64,000 nt of DNA, taken from positions 150,584,492-150,648,491 of the forward strand of contig OX638368.1 in assembly GCA_951812925.1 (NCBI GenBank), in the 5' to 3' direction. Below, piece by piece: positions 23,216-33,439 of this stretch. This DNA is from Calliopum simillimum (taxonomy: Eukaryota; Arthropoda; Insecta; Diptera; Lauxaniidae). A model generated the notes under the pieces. It saw only the letters and a list, made by a program, of their open reading frames with translations, had not been told where the DNA came from and did not search any database. The number at the start of each line of letters is the position of its first letter. The first letter of the stretch is position 1. A program made the translations under genes and the position numbers.

Positions 23216-23778
23216 TCACCAAAATGACAGTTTTTTGCTTTTGAACGCCCGTGGCAGGCAAAACTCTTTGATTACTTAATAGGAAGGCATCTTATAAAAA
23301 AAGTGTACTAGAATCCTTCAAGAATTCCGTGTGAAATTTTTGGATATCCTCAAGATTAATAAGCTAAAATATCCAATTTATAGCCTTTAAGTTATGAGAA
23401 TCAATGGTGGAAAATAATGGTGATACCATTATTTGAGAGGATAGCTTCTCGGAGAGGGCTTAGCATATGATTTAAAAGCTTTACATTCCTATTTAGTACG
23501 TGCTAAAAAACTAAGACCCGGAAAAACCAAATATGTCCCAGAACTTTTAAGTTGCAATTGGTTCATTAGGTTTACCGTGAGCTACTACCCGGGCCTTAAT
23601 AAAGTTTTGTTGAAGTCGAATTTGCTTTTAAAATACCCAACGGGAAGAAATGAAGCTGCTTCCAAAAAGAGCGCAATAGAAGCACATCTCTGGTAGCATA
23701 CAAAATTTTTCGAATTCTATTTTTTTTATTGTTTATAAAAGTTAATAAATCTACCAAAAGTTACAGAAGAAAAGTAAG

Positions 23779-24004
23779 TATTAGGTTTTTGGTTTCAATA
23801 CTTACGAAACAGCAATTATTAACCGATTAAATGAGATCAACGCGAGAGTTTAAATTCATGTGTTCTTTATTGAACGATATACAAAACCGGAAGAAGAAAG
23901 AAACAATGTAAAAACGTCAAAGTAAAATACAGGAATGGCAATACGAATAAACAGAATGGCATTGCCAATATAAATTAAATTCAAATAGTACTTTATATCC
24001 AACA
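23779..24004 (-). repeat. 3' LTR of copia element
   Basis: 226 bp. On the minus strand it begins TGTTGGATATAAAGTAC and ends CCTAATA. TTCAATAAAGAAC near 23870 supplies a poly-A signal on that strand. It is identical to 28388-28613. Confidence 0.95.
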
Positions 24005-24013
24005 CCCTCTCTT
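24005..24013 (-). promoter_or_regulatory. Polypurine tract of copia element
   Basis: On the minus strand AAGAGAGGG directly precedes the 3' LTR, where the plus-strand primer is made. Confidence 0.8.
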
Positions 24014-24061
24014 AAAGTACGTATAGTAATTCATTAACATAAGTAAGGTATAATTTAATTT

Positions 24062-27000
24062 TTAATTTTGTATTATAGTTACGCCGAGTTTTCTTATGCA
24101 ATCGTCATGCTTCTTTATAGTTAATCCCTTGGTTAGTACATCAGCTGGCATTTGATCGGTTGACATATATTCGATGGCAATATCTCCAGCTTCAGCACTG
24201 TCTCGGATGAAGTTATGTCTGATGTCGATGTGCTTGGTTCGTGAATGGTACCCAAAACTACGAATAAGTTTCTGAGCACTCTGATTGTCGTTGAAGAGGT
24301 TTACACAATTGCAGAGCACACCGATGTTGTTGAAAATTCCCTTTAGATACAATGCTTCTTTTGTTGCTTCACTTATAGCGAGGTACTCAGATTCGGTACT
24401 TGATAAAGCAACTGTTCGCTGTTTTCGAGCTTCCCAGGATATTGCGGCACCTGCCAGAATAAAAGCGTATCCTGAGTAAGAACGCCTTCCGTTGAGATCT
24501 GCTCCCCAATCTGCGTCAACAACGCCGTAGACTTCTTCGTTGCTTCGTTGATATAATAAGCCGCTATTGATGCTGCCTTTTAAGTATCGTAGCACACGTT
24601 TAGCAGCTTGCCAATGTTCGCTGTCAAAGTTTGAATTAAATTGACTCAAAAAATTTACTGCATACGAAATATCTGGTCGCGTTGATACTGCCAGATACAT
24701 CAAGGCTCCAATAAGTTGTTGGTACGGATATTTCTTCATTTTTTCGTCGTTTGCCGTGGCTGGCTTAGTTAACTTAATGTTTATCTCTATTGGTGTTTGC
24801 ACTGACTTGCAATCCTCCATCTTGAATCTCTTTAAAATTGTTTTGATGTATTCTGATTGTGAAAGGAATACTGTACCATGTTTAAGATTCTGTTGGAATC
24901 GGATTCCCAAGCATGAATCGACCGGACCCAAATCTTTCATCTCAAAATTTTCAGAAAGAGATGCTTTTACCTTTTTCAAGTAATTTACGTTATTCGATGC
25001 TAAAAGCAAGTCATCTACATATATTGTGACAAGCAAAATGTTATCATTTTCGCGCTTAATGAAGAGGCAGGGATCTTGCTCAACTGCTTCCAGACCTAGT
25101 TCTGATAATTTAGTAGTGAGTTTGCGATACCATTGCAAACCAGATTGTCGTAGCCCATATAGTGCCTTTTTAAGCAAGCATACAGGGTTTTTATACTTTT
25201 TCAAATCTTTAAGCCACTTACTTGCAGTTTTCCTGATTTTTCCGTTGCTCAATATGTTTGCTTTTGACTGGATGGATTCACCTGAAATCAGCTTTCGTAG
25301 TATATCCTCTAGGAACTCTGGAATCTCCATGTAGACGGTCTCTTCGAGCTCTCCGTTCAGGTATGCCGTCACCACATCCATTTGATGTATCTGCAAATTC
25401 ATTTTTGCAGCCAATGCCGCCAGAATCCTTATGGATGTATACCGAGCCACTGGTGAAAATGTGTGGTTATAATCTTCGCCAGGACGCTGCGCATATCCTT
25501 TGGCAACTAAACGCGCCTTTTTTAAGCCGTCGCATTTTGTACGTAATACGAAGCGGTTGCCAATCACCTTTCTTTCTGTAGGGCGCTCAACTATGTCCCA
25601 CGTTTCATTTTTTATTTGAGCTAGATACTCGTTTTCTAACGCTTTACGCCATAAATCAGCATTTTGGTCGTTCATAGCTTCGTTGAGAGACAATGGATCT
25701 TCTTCTATTATGTGACACGCTATTTCACACTCTTCGTATTCATCTTCGCTTTCCTGGTCACGCAAATCTTGTCGTCGTTTATTTTTAGCTTGACTTCTGG
25801 TTGTCACTCCTCGATGCGTTGCCTGTTCAGTTTCTGCTTCTTCAGCCTCAACTTCAATTCCAGCTTCATCTTCAATTTCAGCTTCCCCTTCGTCAGCATC
25901 AGATTCAGCATTTTCAGTTTTTGCAGCTCTACTTTGCGTATTTTCGTTTTTGTTTTCATCGAAAAATATTGTGATTTCTTCACGCGAGTTTTTCTTTACA
26001 TTATTTTTCGGAAAGTTTTTATTTGCGATAATTTTGAATGTATCTATATATTCATTGTCAAATCCGGATTCATTTAAAAATTTCACGTCACGGCTTACTA
26101 TTACGGTACGTTTTCCCGGATGCCACAGCCGGTATGCTTTTGAAATGTCCGAGTAACCAACAAGCACACACTGTTCCGAACGCGATTGAAATTTGCCTTT
26201 TTCGGTCTTAATTAACGCGTACGCTTTAGTACCAAAAATTTTCATATGAGTTAGCGATGGTTTTTTACCTAGCCATATTTTGTATGGTATTTCACCATTT
26301 ATTGATTTTGTTGGCGCGCGATTCCGAATATAACATGCAGCGTTTACTGCCTCCGCCCAAAAACTTACGGGCGCACCTGCTTGCCGCATCATACACCTAG
26401 CCATTTCAATAAGTGTCCTGTTTTTGCGTTCAGCTACGCCATTTTGCTGCGGTGTATGAGGCACAGTCAGGCGTCTTTTTATACCACATTCCGTCAAATA
26501 TTCTTCGAATTCGCGATTACAATATTCAGTCCCATTATCGGTTTGCAATGTCTTTATTTTCTTTCCCGTTTGATTTTCTACAAAGTTTTTATATTTTTTA
26601 AAAGCACCTAAAACTTCAGTTTTATTCTTTAAACAGTATACCTCGCACCAACGTGACTTATCATCAATAAACGTTGCTAAATATTTTGCCCCTCCGAGAG
26701 ATTCGATTCTCATGGGACCACATAGATCACTGTGTACGATTTCAAGAACTTCACTGGATCTTTGTCCGTCTGATTTTGGGAAACACGCGCGGGTTTGTTT
26801 CTCACGAATACAAATTTCACATTGCGACATTTTGTCATTGGGTTTAAAATTTATGCCATATGCCATGTCATTCTTCACAATACATTTTAAATCATGTTCA
26901 TTTAAATGTCCCATTTTATAATGCCATGAGTCTAAATTTTCAGTTTTTATTTCGGAAATATTTGCACAATTATCAATGTCCTGAATAAAATATAAATTGC

Positions 27001-28186
27001 CTATTCTGTTTGCCGTACAAACCACTTCTTTTCTTTCATTTATTACAACAGCGTCCTTTTTGCGAAAATGCACTTCATAGTTGTTATCTGTAATTTTTGC
27101 GATAGACAACAAATTTGTACGCAGATCTGATACGTAGCACACATCTCTCACTTTTATATTTTCTTCACCTTTTTTGTTTCTGACATTTATTTGCATATTT
27201 CCTACACCGGTTATTACTGTTGATTGCTTGTTTGCGAGTTGCAATGTCTTTTGCATTTTTGAAAAATTTTCGAATTTTTCAACTTCAGCACTCATGTGTG
27301 CTGTACACCCGCTATCAAGACACCATTCACCACTTTTTGCTGTAAAAGCTTGTTCTTTTGTAATACCACTAAATGCATTTTGATTATCGTCATTTACACA
27401 ACGCGCACTTGCTTTTTGCTTATATTTGCAATTTCTGGCATAATGTCCAGTTTTACCACAATTAAAACACGCACTCGATTTTCTGTTGTTTTTGTTTTCG
27501 TTATTACTTTCGTTTGTGCTCAAATTTTGATTTTTGTTTTGATCGTGTTTCTTATTCGTATTCCAATTAGAATTTGCTCGTTGGTATTTGTTCACGTACA
27601 TTGCGTTGTCAGCTTCTTTATTATTTCCTCTATGTTCACTTTCCTCAAGTATTTTTACTCTTAGCGTCTCGGGTGACGGAAGTTCGTCTCTTGTTTCCAA
27701 CGCGCACCGAAATGTTGCGAAAGAATCGGGTAAACTGTATAACAACAAAATAGCGAGTAATTCGTCACCAATCGGCACATTTATCTCTTTCAGTCTTTCA
27801 ACAGCGTCAAAAAAGTCGTTAAGATGATCACGCACTTTATCTCCCTCTCTCATACGAGACACTGCTATTCTTTTTAACAATGCTGCTTTTCTTGCTGGCC
27901 CTTTAGACTGATATTCCGCTTCCAATTTTAACCACATTTCCCGCGATGTGTTACAATTTGCAATGAGGCTGAGCTCCGTTGCTTTTATGCACAATGTAAT
28001 ATCTGCGCATGCTTTTTGATCATTTGTGATCCAAGTTGCTGCTTCCCCTGCGTCTGTCGGACGTTGCTTTGTGCCATCAACATATTGCCACAGGTCACCT
28101 TTAATGAGCACTGCTCGCATTTGTAGCCTCCACATTACGTAATTCTCAGAATTTAATGGCTCAATTTTAACTGCCGTATTTGCCAT
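24062..28186 (-). CDS. Copia gag-pol polyprotein, intact (1374 aa)
   Basis: The ORF starts with ATG at 28186 (MANTAVKIEPLNSENY), about 200 bp after the 5' LTR, and ends at 24062. Order of domains: gag (about 1-200), CCHC zinc knuckle CFNCGKTGHYARNC near 240, aspartic protease WCLDSGCTAHM near 289, the pre-integrase zinc region WHYKMGHL, integrase with Asp in HSDLCGP near 484, Asp in TDNGTEY near 548 and Glu in GVAERKNR near 585, an acidic linker (about 745-800), reverse transcriptase with MDVVTAYLNGELEE and YVDD near 1056, and RNase H with DADWGAD near 1225 and STESEYLAISEA. Integrase before reverse transcriptase is diagnostic of Ty1/copia. The length is near that of Drosophila copia (about 1400). 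No stop or frameshift is visible and all catalytic residues named are present, so it should be functional if transcribed. Confidence 0.96.
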   Translation of the reverse strand: MANTAVKIEPLNSENYVMWRLQMRAVLIKGDLWQYVDGTKQRPTDAGEAATWITNDQKACADITLCIKATELSLIANCNTSREMWLKLEAEYQSKGPARKAALLKRIAVSRMREGDKVRDHLNDFFDAVERLKEINVPIGDELLAILLLYSLPDSFATFRCALETRDELPSPETLRVKILEESEHRGNNKEADNAMYVNKYQRANSNWNTNKKHDQNKNQNLSTNESNNENKNNRKSSACFNCGKTGHYARNCKYKQKASARCVNDDNQNAFSGITKEQAFTAKSGEWCLDSGCTAHMSAEVEKFENFSKMQKTLQLANKQSTVITGVGNMQINVRNKKGEENIKVRDVCYVSDLRTNLLSIAKITDNNYEVHFRKKDAVVINERKEVVCTANRIGNLYFIQDIDNCANISEIKTENLDSWHYKMGHLNEHDLKCIVKNDMAYGINFKPNDKMSQCEICIREKQTRACFPKSDGQRSSEVLEIVHSDLCGPMRIESLGGAKYLATFIDDKSRWCEVYCLKNKTEVLGAFKKYKNFVENQTGKKIKTLQTDNGTEYCNREFEEYLTECGIKRRLTVPHTPQQNGVAERKNRTLIEMARCMMRQAGAPVSFWAEAVNAACYIRNRAPTKSINGEIPYKIWLGKKPSLTHMKIFGTKAYALIKTEKGKFQSRSEQCVLVGYSDISKAYRLWHPGKRTVIVSRDVKFLNESGFDNEYIDTFKIIANKNFPKNNVKKNSREEITIFFDENKNENTQSRAAKTENAESDADEGEAEIEDEAGIEVEAEEAETEQATHRGVTTRSQAKNKRRQDLRDQESEDEYEECEIACHIIEEDPLSLNEAMNDQNADLWRKALENEYLAQIKNETWDIVERPTERKVIGNRFVLRTKCDGLKKARLVAKGYAQRPGEDYNHTFSPVARYTSIRILAALAAKMNLQIHQMDVVTAYLNGELEETVYMEIPEFLEDILRKLISGESIQSKANILSNGKIRKTASKWLKDLKKYKNPVCLLKKALYGLRQSGLQWYRKLTTKLSELGLEAVEQDPCLFIKRENDNILLVTIYVDDLLLASNNVNYLKKVKASLSENFEMKDLGPVDSCLGIRFQQNLKHGTVFLSQSEYIKTILKRFKMEDCKSVQTPIEINIKLTKPATANDEKMKKYPYQQLIGALMYLAVSTRPDISYAVNFLSQFNSNFDSEHWQAAKRVLRYLKGSINSGLLYQRSNEEVYGVVDADWGADLNGRRSYSGYAFILAGAAISWEARKQRTVALSSTESEYLAISEATKEALYLKGIFNNIGVLCNCVNLFNDNQSAQKLIRSFGYHSRTKHIDIRHNFIRDSAEAGDIAIEYMSTDQMPADVLTKGLTIKKHDDCIRKLGVTIIQN

Positions 28187-28372
28187 TTCTATTTATTTAT
28201 GTTTTACGCGCTTTTACTACGATGTCTTTTCGACGTATCAATTTTACTTCAATTTTCTTGAAGTGTTGCTTTTTTCAAGCCTTCACACACGCGTGCACAT
28301 GAACTATTTTTTAATTTGCACTTTTACAAATTCACAGAGTTATTTTCAAGTTTTAATTTTCACTGGGCATTG

Positions 28373-28387
28373 CCTGGGCCCATAACC
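28373..28387 (-). promoter_or_regulatory. Copia-type primer-binding site (initiator tRNA-Met)
   Basis: On the minus strand GGTTATGGGCCCAGG directly follows the 5' LTR. This resembles the site used by Drosophila copia, which is primed by an internal part of initiator tRNA-Met. Confidence 0.75.
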
Positions 28388-28613
28388 TATTAGGTTTTTG
28401 GTTTCAATACTTACGAAACAGCAATTATTAACCGATTAAATGAGATCAACGCGAGAGTTTAAATTCATGTGTTCTTTATTGAACGATATACAAAACCGGA
28501 AGAAGAAAGAAACAATGTAAAAACGTCAAAGTAAAATACAGGAATGGCAATACGAATAAACAGAATGGCATTGCCAATATAAATTAAATTCAAATAGTAC
28601 TTTATATCCAACA
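28388..28613 (-). repeat. 5' LTR of copia element
   Basis: 226 bp, identical to 23779-24004. It supplies promoter and start site for minus-strand transcription, antisense to slou. Confidence 0.95.
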
Positions 28614-29260
28614 GTAAGTTTTGTGAATTGGAACTTAAAATTTTGAAAAACTTCCACGGGAGCGTATTTCATATGCTTCCAAATGTGTGCTTCCACGGAA
28701 GCGTATTTGAATCGTGTTTTATGTGCATCTGAAGATGTGCATCTCCGCTAAGACATGCTGTATTAAAAAAGATAAGCAGTGAGAACAGCACTGGAAGCAG
28801 CTACTTGCTTCCCTAGAAGCGCAACTGAAGTCGTTTCAATGCGCTTCCGTTTCCCGTTGGGCAATAAAGTACACTTAAAAACCAGGTAACACATACTAAA
28901 ATAGGAAACTTATATTTTTGAATTTCAATTTTAGAAGCTTATGTACTTTTTAGAATATATCGTCTCTATGTTGAGTTATTTGGTATTGCTGGTCCACAAT
29001 ATTATAGTCCTTAGTTTGATAAGACCCATTAAGTATCTGTTAAAAAAGGTTTGCAAAAGAAAAACAACGATTTCCAGACAAAAAAAAAAAAAAAAAACAA
29101 AATTTAATTTCAAATATCTCAAAACTTGAAAAACTGTCTTAGTGCTTTTCACTTGTATAGGCACGATATGTACTTACGTATTTTGAAAAAACCTTTTAAA
29201 ATATTTTTAAAATTCTTTCAAAAGTTTAAAGATTTTTAAATTTTTTTTTCTTTTTATTAC

Positions 29261-30804
29261 ACAGTGCGACAAAATGGAAAAAAAAGTTTGCCCCTGGGGT
29301 CTCATAAAGTTTTTCTGATAGGTTATGAAAAATAAAAATACACGTATTTCACCGAATATGTGTATCAGTGATTTTTCCATTTTATGGCTCCTCAAAGCTT
29401 AAAATTCGAGTTTTATATGAAATTTTGAGATTTTATGAAAAAACCATCTTATTAAGAAATGTTGCCCGTATCCCTACCTTTAACTTAAGCTATAGCACTT
29501 GAGAATCCGCACGGTAGTTTTTGTTTTATAAGCAAAACCACTTTCAATGTATTTTTTTTTTCATATATAGGGGGGAATGGGGAGTTTTGCAACAGAGAGA
29601 GTTGTGCAACACGTCGATGAATGTCAAATGACAGTAGTTGTCATTTGACCAACTACCGTTAATTGTTTGTCTTGCTACGATCTTACCTTTTCACCAGCAC
29701 TCGTCACGTCAACACATATTCTTCGCGTCGCTTTTCATTGTGCGTTGAAAAATTTGTCAGAAAGTTTTATTGGCCTCTTGTGTTTGCGGTGTTTTCAGTC
29801 ACTTGTTGAAACTGATCATAAGGGTCAATATATACAAAACATTTCTTTGTGAATACCATTCCAACGCATGAAAGTAATGACACAAAAACATTCGATGTAT
29901 CGATGACGCGTTGGCCATTTTGATTATGCAGAAAGTGGGGAGTTTGACAGTTTTCAATCCGAGTTTGCATTTTTCATGCGTATATCGCATTACTTGTCAA
30001 TAATTCTTATCTTTCATGCGATTTGATGGATTTTTTTTTACCGAATTTAGTATTTTTCTTGATTTTATTCGAGGTTTTTCGTGATTTTTGTAGGTAGTCA
30101 TCATGTCACGTCATAACTATCGCGCGACCAGCAAACGAGCGAGTGATATCAATGCCTTAGTGGTTGCAATCAAAGAGTTAGTTTAATAAAGAATATTCAT
30201 CAAAATATGTCATTTTCTTTAATTTAAAGTTGTGTTGCACAACTCCCTCCGTGTTGTACAACTCCCCAAAAAAGCGTCTTTTGCGCTAACAAGTATAACT
30301 TTTAGATTTTTTTAAATTTCAACCGAACCCTTTAGCCAGAAGTTGTGTTTTGGGGCATACTAGAGATTCTATATACTGAGATGCTAAAAAAAAAATTAAT
30401 TGCATTGTTTTATTTCCCTGAAACCGAACCTGTCGCACAACTCCCCTTTCTCCCCTACGTATTTCGGAAAATAAAAAAAAATTAAAAAAAAAATTATCAC
30501 AAAGTCTTCTAATATTGAAATAGTAAAATTTTTACAGTTTTGTTTATAAAATAAAAATACCGTGTGGATTCTCAAGTGCTATAGCTTAAATTAAAGGCAA
30601 GAGCACGAGCAACATTTCATAATAAGATGGTTTTCTCATAAAATCTCAAAATGTCATATAAAACGCGAATTCTAAGTTTTGAGGAGCCATAAAATGGAAA
30701 AAATCACTGATACACATATTCGGTGCAATACGTGTATTTTTATTTTTCATAACCTATCAGAAAAACTTTATGAGACCCCAAGAACATTTTTTGTGTTGCA
30801 CTGT
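29261..30804. mobile_element. Element with about 280-bp inverted arms
   Basis: The left arm (about 29261-29540) returns in inverse at about 30530-30804; GGGGTCTCATAAAG, CTCAAGTGCTATAGCTTAA and TTATGGCTCCTCAAA are among the shared stretches in one or other orientation. The ends are ACAGTGCGACA and TGTTGCACTGT. No coding sequence in the arms; a second element sits between them. Confidence 0.75.
29569..30457. mobile_element. Nested TIR element with GGGGAGTTGTGC ends
   Basis: It lies between the arms of the 29261-30804 element. The left end TAGGGGGGAATGGGGAGTTT and the right end, whose reverse complement is TAGGGGAGAAAGGGGAGTTG, match imperfectly over about 28 bp. Subterminal GTTGTGCAAC/GTTGTGTTGCACAAC motifs repeat. 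TA flanks fit a Tc1/mariner/pogo-type target. A 27-codon ORF at 30103-30186 (MSRHNYRATSKRAS...) recalls the start of pogo-type transposases, but this is a weak similarity. Confidence 0.6.
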
Positions 30805-31224
30805 CTTACAAAAAACACTTCCACTGTGTGTTTTTGAGTCAGAGTAAAGTTGAGATAGTGAAAATGTATTTCATCGTATACATTCAACAGAAATTTTTCA
30901 TATGAACTTCATACATAAAAATGGGTACAATTTTTAAAAACTGAGAAACCTAGATATAACACAGGTGCTTAATGATTGCCAAAGCATTCTTTCCAGAAAT
31001 TTCCAGCTTCAAGTTTCAAACCACTATCTGTATAGTTTGTAAAGATTCAAAAGTTATGAACGAAATACTTAAAACCCATAAAAAACCCGTCTAAAAATCG
31101 ACAATTCCTGTTCATTCTCATCTTATTTTTAAATTTTATAACTGTAAAAAGTGCCTGTAATAGACTGTAAGAAGAGATAATTAAATAAACCTGCATTGAC
31201 GAGTATATCTGATTTAATTTTCAG

Positions 31225-31489
31225 GTCTGTCCTGTTGACTTAACGCGATCTGTACCAACGACGGCAACATCATCGACAACGACAACCTCCAGTGATAAAG
31301 AGGCAATAAAACGTCTAGCATTTTCAGTAGAAAATATTCTCGATCCAAATAAATTTACTGGAAGACATTTAACGAGTTCAACACATAACTTAAGCTCGAA
31401 TCGACAATGGAGTTGCAACAGCAGCAATTATGATCGGGATGAAGAAATGCACGATCATTTGGATGATGAACATAGCGAGGATTTGTCGG
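31225..31489 (+). CDS. slou: slouch homologue, coding exon 2 (TN/eh1 repressor motif)
   Basis: 265 bp, residues 489-576. It starts VCPVDLTR after TTTTCAG and ends after ...SEDLS plus one base, followed by GTAAGT (phase 1). FSVENILD (residues 521-528), followed by PNKF, is the TN/eh1 motif found in NK-class homeodomain proteins, which recruits the Groucho co-repressor. The exon ends in an acidic stretch DDEHSEDLS, as does the following exon. It keeps the frame with exons 1 and 3 exactly. Confidence 0.93.
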
Positions 31490-31499
31490 GTAAGTGATA

Positions 31500-32815
31500 T
31501 TTAAATAAAAAAAAATAAATTAAATGAATAGTGAACAATAAAATTTGATGCGGCAAGAAATTAATTTCCAATAAAAAATTCACATAACATTTGACATTGT
31601 AATTGCATTAAAAATCATATATATTGTGTCGAGTATTCGAGTAGAGTGTTAAGTTTTTCTAATTTTCTGGTCTTAGTCCTTACTCTAGAATCTAGATTAT
31701 ATGTATTCCTATGTTACTCTTAGAGAGAGGATAATGCAAATAGGAATTGCTACCATCAAATACGATCTATTGCGATGACTTTTTTCACAGCTTTTCTCAA
31801 TAATTGGATTTTCTTATGAAAAAACCTATTCCATTTGACTTTTAGTCAATCAAAGCTCTACTGCTATTCGAATTTAATTGTATGTATAGGACTTCACTTG
31901 ATGGTCTCTGGAGAATAAGTATTCTCTTTCCAGCTAAATTTGGTTTCATTTTAGTTGTAAGTCGGCATTTTAGATTCCTCTTTATTAAAAAAAAAAAACA
32001 CAGTTTCGATTCATTCCATTGTAATTTGCTTAAATATTGCACGGCCTGCCACAAATCAGTGATTAATCCATTTAAAATAAAACAACCAATTCATTGGAGT
32101 ATTAAAGCTTTCAATTAATTTCAATTCAATTGATGTGCAATGGACGTGAAAAACTAGCAATCTGTTATGTATTTGTTCATAAAATTTAAAAAAAAGCTTA
32201 AATTACTATGGCATTTTATGCATTTTAAATTAAACAAAAAAATGCATACATATACATACGTACTCGTATATAAATGTTGAAAAAAAAAAATTTATGCGTT
32301 CAAGCATCATACCAAATATTCCCATTTGTAAAATTGTCTCCACCGAAAAGCTTTTCCTCAACCAAACCATATACCATCTCACCCAAATCAAAATCCTGTG
32401 CCATACCATTCATTTCATTTCGTAAATTTGTAAAAACAAAAAATTCTCTGCTTTGATTTCTATTGGTATTTTTTTTTTCAAATTCCATTTTCTATTTGCA
32501 TCATTTTTTGTCTTTGATAGATTTGAGCTTTACGTTATGTTTTCATTTAAATGGCTGTGGCATTTTCATTTCCTAAAAGGTGGTTCCATTAAGCAAATGT
32601 GTGTATGTATGAGTATTTATTTTTCAGGATAGAGTGTCTTGAAATATTTCATTTTTCAATTTTGAAAAATTCTAAATTATTTTTTTTAAAAAAAACATCT
32701 CGCTTGCTTGCTAGAAAGTGCCTTGCCCTCGATGTATTTGCTGCTTTAAATAAAACGCTTCACTTTCATTATTTTCGTTGCTTTCAGGAATATACTCTCC
32801 TTGTTTGTGGAAGGT
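31500..32815. other. Intron sequence, no feature recognised
   Basis: AT-rich with short A/T runs; nothing beyond small chance ORFs. Confidence 0.5.
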
Positions 32816-33439
32816 GTTTTTATACGCTACACCTAGGGTACATTCACTTTGTCCTTCCGTTTGTAACGCAGAGAAGGAGGCGTGACAGATATAGAAAAGT
32901 ATATGTATTCTTGATCAGCGTCCCTCCTTAGTCGATGTAGCCATGTCCGGCCGTATGTTTGGATTGCTGACTGGGTTGCTGCGTGTGCGTGTGGGAAAAC
33001 TGAGCACGATAATTCGATGAAATTTGATACACTGCCCCGTCCTTAAAGTTAGCTCGTGGAATTGGAAATGACCCCATACCAAAAATATATTCAAAATGCA
33101 ACGTAAGGAGTATTTTTCACGACAATGCAACCAAAATATACATAAATGCTATGAATTGTAAGCACAAGCTCAGTGCAAAAACAGTGCGAAATCGAACAAG
33201 AGGTCGTGGCACCTATCATATAAGCAAAAGCTTCAAATCGCTATACTGAAAGCGGTTTTTTAGATAATCGAACTAAGTTTTACTTAGACACTAAGAACTA
33301 TAAATGCAAGCTCTGAGCAAAAACTGGATGAAATCGGCACCTTCTATTTAAACAAAAGTTGCAAAACGCTATCCTGAGTGAGTTTTTTTAGATAATCCAA
33401 CTGAATCTCACTCAAATGCTAAGAACTATAAATGCACCC

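Larger units (their letters stand above)
23779..28613 (-). mobile_element. Complete copia-type LTR retrotransposon, very recent insertion
   Basis: Two LTRs of 226 bp (23779-24004 and 28388-28613) appear identical base for base, and GTAAG is duplicated on both sides (23774-23778, 28614-28618). The element reads on the minus strand, opposite to slou, and carries one uninterrupted 1374-codon polyprotein. A copia-style primer site and a purine tract are in place. Identical LTRs and an intact ORF suggest an active or recently active family, perhaps polymorphic between individuals. Confidence 0.97.
23636..28861. mobile_element. Small TIR element (about 390 bp without insert) split by copia
   Basis: CCCAACGGGAA at 23636-23646 is matched in inverse by TTCCCGTTGGG at 28851-28861. 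Both flanks of the copia insertion share GCTTCC/GGAAGC-rich sequence, so they were one element of about 390 bp before copia entered. No coding sequence belongs to it. Confidence 0.65.
21833..31224 (+). other. slou intron 1 (9.4 kb)
   Basis: GTAAGT donor and TTTAATTTTCAG acceptor, phase 0. More than half of it is transposon sequence: a copia element, the MITE that holds it, and a double inverted-repeat nest. Unassigned stretches (22330-22915, 28862-29260, 30805-31224) show nothing I can name. Confidence 0.88.

Noticed and set aside
24285..27827. Several plus-strand open frames inside the copia element
   Set aside because: They are antisense shadows of the polyprotein.
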